From positions 1-37,395 of the forward strand of contig JACNHM010000558.1 of assembly GCA_014383605.1 (NCBI GenBank): a stretch of DNA of 37,395 bases, read 5' to 3'. This document shows, in pieces, positions 15,285 to 24,644 of the stretch. The stretch comes from Chloroflexota bacterium (GTDB lineage Bacteria > Chloroflexota > Anaerolineae > UBA3071). The notes under the pieces are model-generated. The model worked only from the letters and a program-made list of their open reading frames with translations. It did no database searches and was not told the DNA's origin. Within the stretch, counting starts at the first letter, position 1. Every line of letters begins with the position of its first letter. The position numbers and the translations under genes were made by a program.

Positions 15285-16790
15285 ATGCGCTTCATTGGCC
15301 TGGACATTGGCACCACCGGCTGTAAAGCCGTCATCTTCGACGCCACAGGGAGGCTTGTGGCCAGTGCCAGCGGCGAGTACGCTGTGGACATCCCGCATCC
15401 CACCTGGGCGGAGCAGGACGCCGAGGGCGTGTGGCGGTTGGCCCAGGACGCCCTGAGGGAGGCGATTGCCGCCGCCGGCCCCGAAGACATCGCCGCCCTG
15501 GGATTGTCGGTGCAAGGCGAGGCGGTGATGCCGGTAGACGCCCAGGGACAGGCCCTGCGTCCTGCCATCCTGGGCATGGACACACGCACCGGCGAGCAGA
15601 ACGCCTGGCTGCGCGACACCTTCGGCGCCAGACACCTGTTCGAGCGCACAGGCATGCCCATACACACCATCAACACATTGCCCAAACTCCTGTGGCTGAA
15701 AGAGCACGAGCCAGACCTGTGGGCTGGCGCCGACCGTTTCCTGCTGTACGAGGACTTCCTCATCAACAAGATGGCCGGCCAGGCGGTGATCAGCCGCTGC
15801 CTGGCCTCGCGCACTCAGCTTTACGACCTGCTTGAGGACTGCTGGTCGCCCGAAATCCTGGCAGCTTTGGAACTGCACCCGGATCGTCTGGCCACGGTGC
15901 AGCCGTCCGCTACGGCGGTGGGGCCCATGCGGCCCGAACTGGCGGAGAGCCTGGGTCTGGCCCAACCGCCGCTGGTGGTGACGGGCGGCCACGACCAGGC
16001 GTGTGGCGCTTTGGGCGTGGGACTCACCCAGCCGGGCCTGGCCATGGTCTCCACCGGCACCGCCGAGGTGGTGGAAGTGGTCCTGGACTCGCTGGCGCTG
16101 AACGAGACGCTGTACGAGGGCAACATCTCGGTCTACGCGCACGTCGTGCCCGGCCTGTACCTGGCCATGACGCTGAATCACAGCGGCGGGCTGCTGCTGC
16201 GCTGGTTCCGCGACACGCTGTGTCAGGAGGAAATGCGGCAGGCGCGGGCGAGCGGTGATGATCCCTACGACCTGATCCTTCAGGACGCTTCGCCGGAGCC
16301 TTCACCCCTGCTGCTGCTGCCTCACTTCGCCGGCAGTGGCACTCCCCGCTTCGACACCGCCTCCAGGGGAGCCATTCTCGGCCTCACCTTTGGCACCAGC
16401 AAGCGCGATCTGGCCAAGGCCATCCTGGAGGGATTGACCTTCGAACTGCGCGTCAATCTGGACTTGTTGAGGGAGGGACAGGTGGACATTGACGAACTGC
16501 GGGCCATCGGCGGCGGGGCGCGCTCCCCCTTGTGGCTGCAGCTCAAAGCGGACATCACCACCATCCCCGTGGTCATGCCCCGCATCACCGAGGCGGCGTG
16601 CTGGGGGGCGGCCCTGCTGGCCGGTGCGGGCGCGGGGCACTTCTCCAGCGCAGCTCGGGCCGCGGCAGAGATGCTGCGTCTGGAACGAAGGTTCGAACCC
16701 GATGCGGCGCGCTCAGCGCGCTACGCGGCCCGTTATGAGCTCTATCGAGAGGTCTATCCGGCCGTCGTGAGCATCCATCAGCGCTTGTGA
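15285..16790 (+). CDS. FGGY-family carbohydrate kinase, second copy
   Basis: 501 residues. N-terminal [17 protein letters not shown] is the ATP-binding phosphate loop; TWAEQD is the substrate-site motif of xylulokinase-type enzymes; [12 protein letters not shown] holds the catalytic Asp. The C-terminal half has [12 protein letters not shown] and [17 protein letters not shown]. It would phosphorylate a ketose or sugar alcohol. ATG 15285 is preferred over the earlier open frame because an AGGAG lies 12 nt upstream and the family begins with MxFIGLDIG; a GTG at 15276 is an alternative. The 170 bp before it hold nothing recognisable. Confidence 0.9.
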   Translation: MRFIGLDIGTTGCKAVIFDATGRLVASASGEYAVDIPHPTWAEQDAEGVWRLAQDALREAIAAAGPEDIAALGLSVQGEAVMPVDAQGQALRPAILGMDTRTGEQNAWLRDTFGARHLFERTGMPIHTINTLPKLLWLKEHEPDLWAGADRFLLYEDFLINKMAGQAVISRCLASRTQLYDLLEDCWSPEILAALELHPDRLATVQPSATAVGPMRPELAESLGLAQPPLVVTGGHDQACGALGVGLTQPGLAMVSTGTAEVVEVVLDSLALNETLYEGNISVYAHVVPGLYLAMTLNHSGGLLLRWFRDTLCQEEMRQARASGDDPYDLILQDASPEPSPLLLLPHFAGSGTPRFDTASRGAILGLTFGTSKRDLAKAILEGLTFELRVNLDLLREGQVDIDELRAIGGGARSPLWLQLKADITTIPVVMPRITEAACWGAALLAGAGAGHFSSAARAAAEMLRLERRFEPDAARSARYAARYELYREVYPAVVSIHQRL

Positions 16791-16812
16791 AAATGAACGA
16801 GGAAAACGACAG

Positions 16813-17832
16813 ATGAAAGCGTTACGAAAAACGGCGAAAGGCGTGGGGCATGTTGAGTTGCGCGAGGTGTCGGTTCCCGAGATCGGCCCCAATGACGTGC
16901 TGATGAAGGTCTATGCCGCCGGCGTCTGCGGCAGCGACCTGTTGATTCAGGAGGACCGACACTTCTACCAGGCGCCGGTCACCCTGGGGCACGAGTTTTC
17001 CGGTGTCGCCCATGCGGTGGGGGCGAATGTGACCCGCGTCAGGGAGGGCGACAAATTCGTCGCCGACATCGAGTGCGCTCCAGGGGAATGGCTCGGCGTG
17101 ACCATTGATGGCGCCTATGCGCCCTTCATGCGCGTGCCGGAGCACGTCATCTACCGCGTGCCCGACCACGTGTCCCTGGATCACGCCTGCCTGGCCGAGC
17201 CCATCGTCGCCACCCACCACCTGATCCAGGAACGGGCCCAGGTCAGGGTGGGAGATGACGTTGTCGTGGTCGGCCCTGGGCCGATGGGCCTCATGGGCGT
17301 GCAGTACGCCAAAGTGTGCGGCGCGCGCCGCGTCTTTCTCATCGGCCTCCAGAGCGACGAGAAGCGACTGCAGGTGGGCCGGCAGGTCGGGGCGGACTAC
17401 ATCCTGTACTCGGAGGATGGCCCGGAAAAGGCGGTCATGGAGATCACAGGCGGAAAGGGCGCAGAGTTCGTGCTGGAGTGCTCGGCCAGCGAGAAGGGTG
17501 TCCAGCATGCCATTGACTGTGCGCGCAAGGCCTACGAAGGCCCCGGTGGCAAGGGGGTGATCGTCTTCATCAGCCTGTGGGGGCGCAAGATCACCGTCAA
17601 CCTGGATCAGGTCAGCCTGGGGCAACTCGACATCCGGGGCAGTTGGAGCTGGAACGGCCCGGAGACCTGGGAACACGCCATTGACCTGTTGGACCGCGGC
17701 GTATTCAACCTGGATCCGATGATCACCGACCATTACGAACTCGAAGAATGGGAAACGGCCTTCGCCAACCTGCGTGCCAAGCAAGATGTGAAGGCGCTGG
17801 TCCATCCCAATGGACGAGGATGGGCAGACTGA
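16813..17832 (+). CDS. Medium-chain dehydrogenase lacking the structural-zinc lobe
   Basis: 339 residues of the MDR (zinc alcohol/sorbitol dehydrogenase) family. Catalytic-zinc residues are present: CGSD at about 39-42, GHEFSG with His-Glu, and the later AEPI segment. The NAD-binding fold starts at VVVVGPGPMGLMGVQYAK. The four-Cys structural-zinc loop that normally follows GD.V is replaced by ADIECAPGEWLGVTIDGAY, with a single Cys. It would oxidise a secondary alcohol of a sugar or polyol with NAD. The SD is weak. It starts 22 bp after the second kinase. Confidence 0.87.
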   Translation: MKALRKTAKGVGHVELREVSVPEIGPNDVLMKVYAAGVCGSDLLIQEDRHFYQAPVTLGHEFSGVAHAVGANVTRVREGDKFVADIECAPGEWLGVTIDGAYAPFMRVPEHVIYRVPDHVSLDHACLAEPIVATHHLIQERAQVRVGDDVVVVGPGPMGLMGVQYAKVCGARRVFLIGLQSDEKRLQVGRQVGADYILYSEDGPEKAVMEITGGKGAEFVLECSASEKGVQHAIDCARKAYEGPGGKGVIVFISLWGRKITVNLDQVSLGQLDIRGSWSWNGPETWEHAIDLLDRGVFNLDPMITDHYELEEWETAFANLRAKQDVKALVHPNGRGWAD

Positions 17833-17867
17833 CGCGCCCCATTGATAACTAAGGAGCCAAGGTTAAC

Positions 17868-19205
17868 ATGGAGCTTTATGAGCGTTTGCAGAAACGGGAA
17901 GAAGAGGGCCGGTCCATTCGCGTCGGCCTGGTAGGCTGCGGACAGATGGGCTCGGGGATGGTTCACGTGACGAACCAGATAGTGGGTATGGACACCGTGG
18001 CCCTATCCGACCTTGACATCAACCGGCCTCTGGACACCTTGAAGGCGATAGGGGTTCCCCAATCCCAACTCCGGGTCACCAACAGACTGGGCGAGGCAGA
18101 AGATGCGCTCAGAGCAGGCCAATATCTGGTCACGGAGGACGCGCTGCTTCTGACTCAGTTGGACAGTCTGGACGCAGTGGTCGAGGCCACTGGGATCACC
18201 GAAATCGGATCGAAAGTGGCCTGGAACTGCATCCTGCACCGCAAGCACGTCATCATGTTGAACGTGGAAACGGATGTGACCGTTGGGCCGCTTCTGCATC
18301 GTCTGGCAGAGCAGGCCGGCTGTGTGTACACAGCAGCCTCAGGCGATGAGCCGGGCGTGTGCAAGATGCTGTACAACTTCGCCGGCACGCTGGGCTTCGA
18401 CATCGTGTGTCTGGGCAAGGGCAAGAACAATCCCATAGACTTCAATGCCACGCCCGAATCCTGCCAGGAAGAAGCCCTGACCAGGGGAATGAATCCCAAG
18501 ATGTTGGCTGCATTCAAGGACGGCTCCAAGACGATGGTCGAGCTGGCAGCCATGTCCAATGCCACCGGCCTCGTGCCAGATGTGCCAGGCATGCACGGCC
18601 CTCAGGTGGACGTGCCGGATTTGAACAAGGTCCTCATTCCCCAGGAGGACGGCGGCATCCTGAGCCGCAGCGGCTGCGTGGATTACTCCACCGGCAAGGT
18701 GGCGCCAGGCGTGTTCGTCATCGTCACCTCGCCCGACCCGCGCATCCGGGTGGATATGAAGTTCCTCTCCATGGGGAATGGCCCCTACTACACCCTCTAT
18801 CGCCCCTATCACCTCTGCAACGTCGAGACCCCGATTTCGATCGCCGAAGCGGTCATCTACGGCGAAAGCACCATCGTGTCCAAGCGTTTGGTCTCCGAGG
18901 TGGCGGCCATCGCCAAACGAGACCTGAAACCGGGTGAGGTCGTGGGGGAGATCGGCTGCGCCGACTTTTTCGGCCGCACCTACATTTACGAAGAGGCCCA
19001 CGCTCTGAAGGCTATCCCCTTGGGTCTCGTGCCCGGCGGCAAGGTCGTGAAGGAGATTGCCAGGGGCGAGATGCTGACGGAAGAGAACTTCGCGCCGGAC
19101 CCCAGCATATTCGTGTACAAACTGCGTCAGATGCAGGATGCCCAACTGGCCATGGAAAGGTCATCGGGCGACGACAGGTGGGATAGCGGAGAAAACGAAC
19201 GATGA
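17868..19205 (+). CDS. NAD(P)-dependent oxidoreductase with C-terminal SAF domain (COG4091-like)
   Basis: 445 residues. The N-terminal Rossmann fold starts [14 protein letters not shown] near residue 18. The middle resembles homoserine dehydrogenase ([28 protein letters not shown]). The C-terminal 110 residues form a SAF domain ([17 protein letters not shown] ... [18 protein letters not shown] ... LTEENF), a fold often used to bind sugar acids or sialic-type ligands. Proteins of this type are annotated as predicted homoserine dehydrogenases, but many sit in sugar operons. Here it is flanked by two polyol-type dehydrogenases, so a sugar-derived substrate is more likely than homoserine (inference). 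Its stop overlaps the next start (ATGA). Confidence 0.8.
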   Translation: MELYERLQKREEEGRSIRVGLVGCGQMGSGMVHVTNQIVGMDTVALSDLDINRPLDTLKAIGVPQSQLRVTNRLGEAEDALRAGQYLVTEDALLLTQLDSLDAVVEATGITEIGSKVAWNCILHRKHVIMLNVETDVTVGPLLHRLAEQAGCVYTAASGDEPGVCKMLYNFAGTLGFDIVCLGKGKNNPIDFNATPESCQEEALTRGMNPKMLAAFKDGSKTMVELAAMSNATGLVPDVPGMHGPQVDVPDLNKVLIPQEDGGILSRSGCVDYSTGKVAPGVFVIVTSPDPRIRVDMKFLSMGNGPYYTLYRPYHLCNVETPISIAEAVIYGESTIVSKRLVSEVAAIAKRDLKPGEVVGEIGCADFFGRTYIYEEAHALKAIPLGLVPGGKVVKEIARGEMLTEENFAPDPSIFVYKLRQMQDAQLAMERSSGDDRWDSGENER

Positions 19206-20266
19206 ATGGGACGATGAATGGGACGATGAAAGCGGTTGTGGTCAGGGCGCCCATGCAGTTCGCGGTGGAAGAGGTCCCCATTCCGCAGTGCCCGGAGAGG
19301 GGGTTTCTCCTCAAGGTTGTGGCCTGCGGGCTGTGCGGTTCGGACCTGAGGACCTTGCGGAGCGGGCACCGGAAGGTGACCTTCCCCTGGATCATTGGCC
19401 ATGAGATCTGTGGCGACGTGATCCAGGTGGGCAGCGAGTACCAGGGTCCCTGGGAGGTGGGTGAGCGGTTGGCTGTGGGGCCCAATGCCTACTGCGGCGT
19501 CTGCGATTTCTGCCGCGATGGCCGCTACGAGTTCTGCGAGAACTACGTCGAGATCGCCCAGCAGTGGCCTGGCGGGCTGGCCGAGGTCATCGCCATCCCC
19601 GAGGAGTGTGTCCGTCTGGGCACCATCCATCGGCTGCCCGAGGGGCTGGACCCCGTCTATGCGGCCATCTCGGAACCCCTTTCCTCCGTCGTCAACTCGC
19701 AGGAGCAAGGCCAGGTGGGGCTTGGCGACACGGTGATGATCATCGGCAGTGGGCCCATCGGCTGCGCACAGGTGAGCCTGGCCCGCGCCCGCGGGGCGGA
19801 CAGGATACTCATCGCCGACATCGTGGACGAACGGCTGAGGCTGGCCGAGCCCTTCGAGCCGGACGTGATCATCAATGCTGCAAAGACCGATCTGGTGGAA
19901 GAAGCTCGCCGGCTGACCGGTGGCAAGGGCCCCGATGTGGTCGTTACCGCCACGCCAGCGCCCAGCGCCGTCGTGCAGGCCGTGGAGATGGCGAGGAAGG
20001 CCGGCCGCATCCTTGTGTTTGGCGGGTTGCCCAAAGACAACAGCAAACCCGGCGTGGACATGAATATCGTGCACTACAACGCACTTCACCTCATCGGCAT
20101 CGCCGGCTTTGCCCCCCGGCACCAGCGACAGGCCCTGCAGTTGCTGGCCTCAGGCCGGATTCCCGGCGACAAGCTGGTCAGCCACCGTTTCCCTCTCTCC
20201 GAATTTGAGAAAGGGGCGAAGATGGCTCTCGAAGGGAAGGTCCTGAAGACTGTCTTCCTTCCGTAG
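19202..20266 (+). CDS. Zinc-dependent medium-chain dehydrogenase (sorbitol/threonine dehydrogenase-like)
   Basis: 354 residues. Catalytic-zinc CGSD and GHEICG are present, and the structural-zinc lobe is complete ([16 protein letters not shown]). NAD-binding begins [17 protein letters not shown]. It likely oxidises a polyol or sugar alcohol to a ketose. The 5' end has three in-frame ATGs (19202, 19214, 19226) within a tandem copy of a 12-bp unit (ATGAATGGGACG). The first overlaps the upstream stop as ATGA; the third gives the usual family N-terminus MKAVVVRAP, so the true start is uncertain by eight residues. Confidence 0.9.
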   Translation: MNGTMNGTMKAVVVRAPMQFAVEEVPIPQCPERGFLLKVVACGLCGSDLRTLRSGHRKVTFPWIIGHEICGDVIQVGSEYQGPWEVGERLAVGPNAYCGVCDFCRDGRYEFCENYVEIAQQWPGGLAEVIAIPEECVRLGTIHRLPEGLDPVYAAISEPLSSVVNSQEQGQVGLGDTVMIIGSGPIGCAQVSLARARGADRILIADIVDERLRLAEPFEPDVIINAAKTDLVEEARRLTGGKGPDVVVTATPAPSAVVQAVEMARKAGRILVFGGLPKDNSKPGVDMNIVHYNALHLIGIAGFAPRHQRQALQLLASGRIPGDKLVSHRFPLSEFEKGAKMALEGKVLKTVFLP

Positions 20267-20281
20267 CGAAAGGATGCTTCT

Positions 20282-20812
20282 ATGTGCGAAAAGGAGAACA
20301 AGCACAGGCTGCCGTTTCTGAATGACGGCGTGGCTCAGGTGGGCATCATCGTCGAAGATCTCGACAAAGCTGTCGAAAACTACGGGAACCTGTTCGGCAT
20401 CGGCCCCTGGCACTTCTACACCTATGGCAAGCCGCTGGTCAGGAAGATGACCTATCACGGGGAGCCTGCCGAGTACAAGATGAGGATCGCCCTGTCCTAC
20501 CTTGGCCCCCTGCGCATCGAGCTGATCGAAATGGTGGAAGGGGACACCGTCTACGCCGACTTCGTCACCGAGCACGGCTATGGCATGCACCACTTCGGGG
20601 TGTTGGTCGAGGATATGGAAGCGGCTCTGGCGGAGGCTGAGGCGGCCGGCCTGAAGATGACCATGGATGGCGCCGGCTTTGGCCGTGACGGCGACGGGCA
20701 CTACGCCTACCTGGACACCGAAGACAGCATTGGGGTCACCATCGAACTGATCGAGCGCCCGAAGGGCCGGGTGACACCCGAGAAGATCTTCCCCCCAGAG
20801 GACAAACCGTGA
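20282..20812 (+). CDS. VOC-superfamily (glyoxalase/epimerase-like) protein
   Basis: 176 residues with two beta-alpha-beta-beta-beta units. The first begins VAQVGIIVEDLDKAVENY and runs through LRIELIEMVEG; the second begins GMHHFGVLVEDMEAALAEAE and ends IGVTIELIE. Metal-ligand-type His and Glu residues sit at the usual places (Glu in IELIE, His in MHHFG). The nearest well-known type is methylmalonyl-CoA epimerase or glyoxalase, but the substrate is unknown. In this sugar operon it may epimerise or isomerise a keto intermediate. It follows the dehydrogenase by 15 bp. Confidence 0.85.
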   Translation: MCEKENKHRLPFLNDGVAQVGIIVEDLDKAVENYGNLFGIGPWHFYTYGKPLVRKMTYHGEPAEYKMRIALSYLGPLRIELIEMVEGDTVYADFVTEHGYGMHHFGVLVEDMEAALAEAEAAGLKMTMDGAGFGRDGDGHYAYLDTEDSIGVTIELIERPKGRVTPEKIFPPEDKP

Positions 20813-20916
20813 AGCGCGCGGGCCAGGCTCCGCCGAATGGGTAGTGGCTGAACGGGAAGTGGTGGCGTTCTGCAAAACCCAGCGGCTGGGAGCCGCCTCT
20901 GCAAAGGGAGGAAAAG

Positions 20917-20991
20917 ATTGCTACCAACGAGGATCTGGATCACATTCTCGACGAAGCCAGAGCATACTACAAGAAGAGGGACCTCCTATGA
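20917..20991 (+). other. Possible 24-codon minigene with AUU start
   Basis: A frame reading ATNEDLDHILDEARAYYKKRDLL after an ATT codon ends in TGA that overlaps the next ATG (ATGA). GGGAGG lies 5 nt before the ATT. The layout is that of a real coupled gene, but the first codon is ATT, not ATG/GTG/TTG. It may be a mutated start of a small gene, a rare AUU start, or the last piece of a deleted gene. Confidence 0.3.
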
Positions 20992-22055
20992 ACGACAAGA
21001 TCACGCGTCATCAGATCATCGCTCGTCTGGAAGAAAACGACATTCTCTATGGCCTGCTCCCATTGCAGAACGACGTGTCCATCGTGATCTCGCAGCGCGG
21101 TGGACGCATCTTTGGCCCCTTTCTGTCGCCAGATGACGAGGGCATCTTCTGGATGAACCGCGCCTTCGCCCGCCCCGATTCCTTCAAGGAGTTCCTGGAG
21201 TCCGGGAGTTGGAACTTGGGCGGCTCCAGAATCTGGATCGCTCCCGAGATCCAGTACGGCGTTCGAGACCGCAGCAACTTCTGGGGGAGCGTCTTCTGGC
21301 CGCCGCAGGTGGACCCGGGGAACTACGTGCTGGAACAGCCGCAGCCAGGTCGGTACCGTCTGTCTCAGGACATCACCCTGGAAGCGTACAACCTCGCCTC
21401 GGGTCGGAAGGAACTGCACCTGGAGCGGGTAATCCGGCAGGCCGAAGATCCCCTGCGGAATCTGAGCGCCTACGAGGACCTGATCGCTGGGGTGCTCTTT
21501 GCCGGCTACGAGCAGATCGTCTCCCTCTCCGAAAGCACACTGGATGACATCATGAGCGAGGCATGGAACCTGGTTCAGCTCAACCCCGGCGGCGTGCTGG
21601 TCATCCCCGCTTCGCCTGGCGTGGAGTTCGTGGATTACTACGCGCCTGTGGGCGATCTGCAGGCCATTCATGCCGACCACGTTCGCCTCCAGCTCACGGG
21701 CCGCCAGCAGTACAAAGTCGGTTACAAGGCCGCGCACGTCTTCGGACGCATGGGGTATTTCAACCATCTTGACGATGGTCGTGCTTACCTGGTCTTGCGC
21801 AACTTCTTCAACAACCCTTCCGTGCCCTATGCCGAAGAACCGGATCACACGCCCGGCTGCCGGGGCCATTCGATCCACGTGTACAACGACGGCGGCGAAT
21901 TCGGCGGCTTCGCCGAGATGGAATGCAACTTGCAGACCATCGGCGGCGAAACGGGGCGGTCGGCCAGCACGGACCAAATGCTGCTCTGGCTCTACGTGGG
22001 AGCAGAGGAGAAGGTGAAAACGATCGCCCTCCACCTTCTGGGTATCGAGATCTAA
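20988..22055 (+). CDS. Uncharacterised 355-aa protein of sugar operon
   Basis: 355 residues from the ATG at 20988 (the frame is open further upstream without a good start). It looks mostly beta-stranded, with ISQRGGRIFGPFLS, a GIFWMNRAF segment and LGGSRIWIAPE near the N-terminus, DYYAPVG in the middle, and EMECNLQTIGGETGRSAS near the end. The GGRI, Trp-rich and E.E pattern is reminiscent of aldose-1-epimerase/galactose-mutarotase-like proteins and of DUFs found beside sugar catabolic genes, but I cannot assign a family with certainty. No signal peptide. It lies between the VOC protein and the L-fucose-isomerase-like gene. Confidence 0.75.
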   Translation: MNDKITRHQIIARLEENDILYGLLPLQNDVSIVISQRGGRIFGPFLSPDDEGIFWMNRAFARPDSFKEFLESGSWNLGGSRIWIAPEIQYGVRDRSNFWGSVFWPPQVDPGNYVLEQPQPGRYRLSQDITLEAYNLASGRKELHLERVIRQAEDPLRNLSAYEDLIAGVLFAGYEQIVSLSESTLDDIMSEAWNLVQLNPGGVLVIPASPGVEFVDYYAPVGDLQAIHADHVRLQLTGRQQYKVGYKAAHVFGRMGYFNHLDDGRAYLVLRNFFNNPSVPYAEEPDHTPGCRGHSIHVYNDGGEFGGFAEMECNLQTIGGETGRSASTDQMLLWLYVGAEEKVKTIALHLLGIEI

Positions 22056-22112
22056 GCGTTTCCCAACCGGTAATCCTTCACCAATTTCAGTTCACGAAAG
22101 GAGCAAGAGAGA

Positions 22113-23543
22113 ATGAGAATCATGGCAAAAGAACCTACCTTCGGTCTGATCGTCGGCACCAGAGGCTTCTTCAACCCGCAACTGGCGACGGAGGGCCGGA
22201 GGCAGTTGCGGGCCAGGCTGGATGACCTGGGCTACAAGTACGTCCTACCGCCCGAGGAGGCCACGCCCACCGGCGCTATCGAAACCCTGGATGACGCCAG
22301 GGTATGTGCGGCACTCTTCCGGGAGAACGCGGATAAGATTGACGGCATCGTCGTCGTCCTTCCCAACTTCGGCGATGAACTGGGGGTCGTTCAGACCCTG
22401 GACATGGCCAGGCTGGATGTGCCTGTGCTGGTCCAGGCCTGTGACGACGAACTGGGCAAGTTCGATTTCGCCCACCGGCGAGACGCCTTCTGCGGCAAGT
22501 TCTCGGTGTGCAACAACCTCTACCAGTACGGGATCCCTTTCACCAACACCACCTACCACACCTATCCTCTCGCCAGCGAGGAGTTTGCCCAGGACCTGGA
22601 GTTTTTCGCCAGGGTGTGCCGGGTCGTGAATGGCCTGAGCCACGCCCGGATTGGCGCCATCGGCGCCCGGCCGGCCGCCTTCCAAACGGTGCGCTTCAGC
22701 GAGAAGATCCTCCAGACTGCGGGCATCACGGTTGTCCCTGTTGATCTCTCCGTGATCATCGCCAGCGCCCAGGCACTCAAAGACGACGATCCGGCCGTCA
22801 AGGCGAAGCTGGACGAGATCGGGGCCTATGGCAGGATTCCGGGCCACATCGCGCCGGACAACGTTCTCAAACAGGCCAGGCTGTCCGTGGTGATTGACCG
22901 CTGGATGGACGAGAACGAGTGCCATGCCAGCGCCGTCGAATGCTGGGACTCGATCCAGAGGAATTACGGCTGTGCAACCTGCCTGTCCATGAGCATGATG
23001 GGCGAACGGCTTCTGCCCAGCGCTTGCGAAATGGACGTGGCCGGCGCGGTCTCGATGTACGCCCTGCTGCTCGCTTCGGGCCATCCGCCAGGCTTCCTGG
23101 ATTGGAACAACAACTACGGCGACGATCGGGAGATGTGCATCAACACCCACTGCAGCAACTATCCCAGGAGTTTCATGGGGAAAGATGTCAAGATCTCCAA
23201 TCTGGACATCTTAGGAGAGACGTTAGGGGCAGATCGCTGCTTTGGCGCCATCAAGGGTCAGGTGGCCGCCGGGCCGATGACCTTCTTTCGCATTTCCACC
23301 GATGACCCCCTGGGCATCATCAAGTGCTACCTGGGAGAGGGCGAGTTCACCGACGATCCTGTGACCATTCAGGGCGGTTCCGCCGTCTGCCGGGTTCCCG
23401 GCCTGCAGGGCTTGCTGGACTTCATCTGCAAGGAAGGGTTCGAACATCACGTCGCCATGACGCGCAGCCATTACGCCGATGTCCTGAACGAGGCGATTTC
23501 GACCTATCTGGGATGGGAGCTCTACTACCATAACGAGGCATAG
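22113..23543 (+). CDS. L-fucose/L-arabinose isomerase-family protein
   Basis: 476 residues with the three-domain layout of the fucose/arabinose isomerase superfamily. The N-terminus FGLIVGTRGFFNPQLA leads a flavodoxin-like domain; IDGIVVVLPNFGDE and VLVQACDDE follow; ARIGAIGARPAAFQT starts the second domain; ECWDSIQRNYG, PSACEMDVAGAVSMY and DWNNNYGD resemble the metal and substrate site of the family (Glu/Asp/His ligands). It would interconvert an aldose and a ketose. An AAAGGAG SD lies 9-10 nt before ATG 22113. Confidence 0.85.
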   Translation: MRIMAKEPTFGLIVGTRGFFNPQLATEGRRQLRARLDDLGYKYVLPPEEATPTGAIETLDDARVCAALFRENADKIDGIVVVLPNFGDELGVVQTLDMARLDVPVLVQACDDELGKFDFAHRRDAFCGKFSVCNNLYQYGIPFTNTTYHTYPLASEEFAQDLEFFARVCRVVNGLSHARIGAIGARPAAFQTVRFSEKILQTAGITVVPVDLSVIIASAQALKDDDPAVKAKLDEIGAYGRIPGHIAPDNVLKQARLSVVIDRWMDENECHASAVECWDSIQRNYGCATCLSMSMMGERLLPSACEMDVAGAVSMYALLLASGHPPGFLDWNNNYGDDREMCINTHCSNYPRSFMGKDVKISNLDILGETLGADRCFGAIKGQVAAGPMTFFRISTDDPLGIIKCYLGEGEFTDDPVTIQGGSAVCRVPGLQGLLDFICKEGFEHHVAMTRSHYADVLNEAISTYLGWELYYHNEA

Positions 23544-23642
23544 GGGTAAGCCCTCTCTCTCGGCCTCCGGGAGAGGCACTCTGCACGTACGGCGACCGTT
23601 CTGACAGCGTCGTTTCAACTTCCTGCCGGTGCTGAGTGGCTT

Positions 23643-23688
23643 GGCGAGGGGCGAGGAGCGAGAGGCGAGGAATGATTCGCCCCTCGCC
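23643..23688. repeat. GC-rich inverted repeat in intergenic gap
   Basis: An 11-bp perfect inverted repeat (23643-23653 with 23678-23688) with a 24-nt centre made of GCGAGG/GAGCGAG units. It lies in the 205-bp gap between the isomerase gene and the mini-ORF at 23749. No T-run follows, so it is not a clear terminator. A shorter stem (CCTCTC with GAGAGG) lies upstream near 23552-23576. Confidence 0.55.
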
Positions 23689-23748
23689 CCCCGCAATGCG
23701 CTATTCGCCCGTGCAGCCACCACCAGATAGGCGCAAGAAAGCGCAGCT

Positions 23749-23841
23749 ATGGCGGACATCATTGTCATTGGCAATCTGAACATGGAGCGTTGTCTTCTGA
23801 AGCACTCAGCAGCAAAGCGGAGAAAGGATCCCGACCCATGA
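23749..23841 (+). pseudogene. N-terminal remnant of a PfkB/ribokinase-type gene
   Basis: A 30-codon frame begins MADIIVIGNLNME, which is the usual N-terminus of PfkB-family sugar kinases (strand one, then GN.N.D). It then runs into unrelated codons and stops at TGA overlapping the next ATG (ATGA). It is probably what remains of a sugar-kinase gene after a large deletion, now acting at most as a translational lead-in for the next gene. Confidence 0.5.
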
Positions 23842-24626
23842 AAGCTTCGGTTTGCATCGAAATGATCTTCACCGAGTACCCGTTTCTGGAACGCATCGAA
23901 AAAGCCGCCGAAGCGGGCTTCGATGCTATCGAGTTTTGGAACTGGGACAACAAGGACTTGCCGGCGATCAAGGCCGCAGCGGACAAAGTTGGCCTGGCCA
24001 TCGCCTCGTTTCAGTCGAACCTGGGCGGCACGCTGATCCATCCCGACCAGCGGGATAGCTTCGTGGCCGGCGTGAAGAAGAGCCTGGGCAAGGTGCCGGA
24101 GATGGACGCTCCCGCCCTGTTCCTGCTGACCGACGAACTGGGCGATGACCGTTCGGTCCGCTTCCAGTTTCCGGAGTTGAGCGAGGAGGCCAAATACCAG
24201 AGCGTCCTCGACGGCCTCAAAACGCTGGCGCCGCTGGCCGAGGAGGCCGGGGTCACGCTGGTGCTGGAACCGCTGAACATCACCGTGGATCACCCGGGCT
24301 ACTTCCTCCACCGTTCGGCCGTCGGCCTGGATTTGGTTCGGGCGGTGGACAGCCCTCACATCAAGCTGCTCTACGACATCTACCACATGCAGGTGATGGA
24401 GGGGAACATCATCGAGACCCTGACCCGTAACCTGGACGTGATCGGCCATGTTCACGTCGCCGACGTTCCGGGCCGCCACGAACCGGGCACGGGCGAACTC
24501 AACTACGCCAACATCTTCCGTGCGCTGCGGGCGGCAGGCTACGACCGCTACGTGGGCTTCGAGTTCGAGCCCACCGTGTCCAGCGAAGAGGCAGCCGCAG
24601 CCAGCCTGGTTTTGCTCAGGGGCTGA
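23838..24626 (+). CDS. Hydroxypyruvate isomerase-like TIM-barrel protein
   Basis: 262 residues from ATG 23838. Family signatures are GFDAIEFWNW, LVLEPLNITVDHPGYFL, LLYDIYHMQVMEGNI, VIGHVHVADVPGRHEPGTGE and VGFEFEP, giving the metal ligands Glu-Asp-His-Glu of Hyi/OtnI-type isomerases. These act on hydroxypyruvate or 2-oxo-tetronates. The length of about 260 is normal. It would isomerise a short keto-acid or ketose. It starts in an ATGA overlap with the kinase remnant and precedes the E1 alpha gene by 18 bp. Confidence 0.88.
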   Translation: MKASVCIEMIFTEYPFLERIEKAAEAGFDAIEFWNWDNKDLPAIKAAADKVGLAIASFQSNLGGTLIHPDQRDSFVAGVKKSLGKVPEMDAPALFLLTDELGDDRSVRFQFPELSEEAKYQSVLDGLKTLAPLAEEAGVTLVLEPLNITVDHPGYFLHRSAVGLDLVRAVDSPHIKLLYDIYHMQVMEGNIIETLTRNLDVIGHVHVADVPGRHEPGTGELNYANIFRALRAAGYDRYVGFEFEPTVSSEEAAAASLVLLRG

Positions 24627-24644
24627 GGCAGAAGGAGCGGAGCA

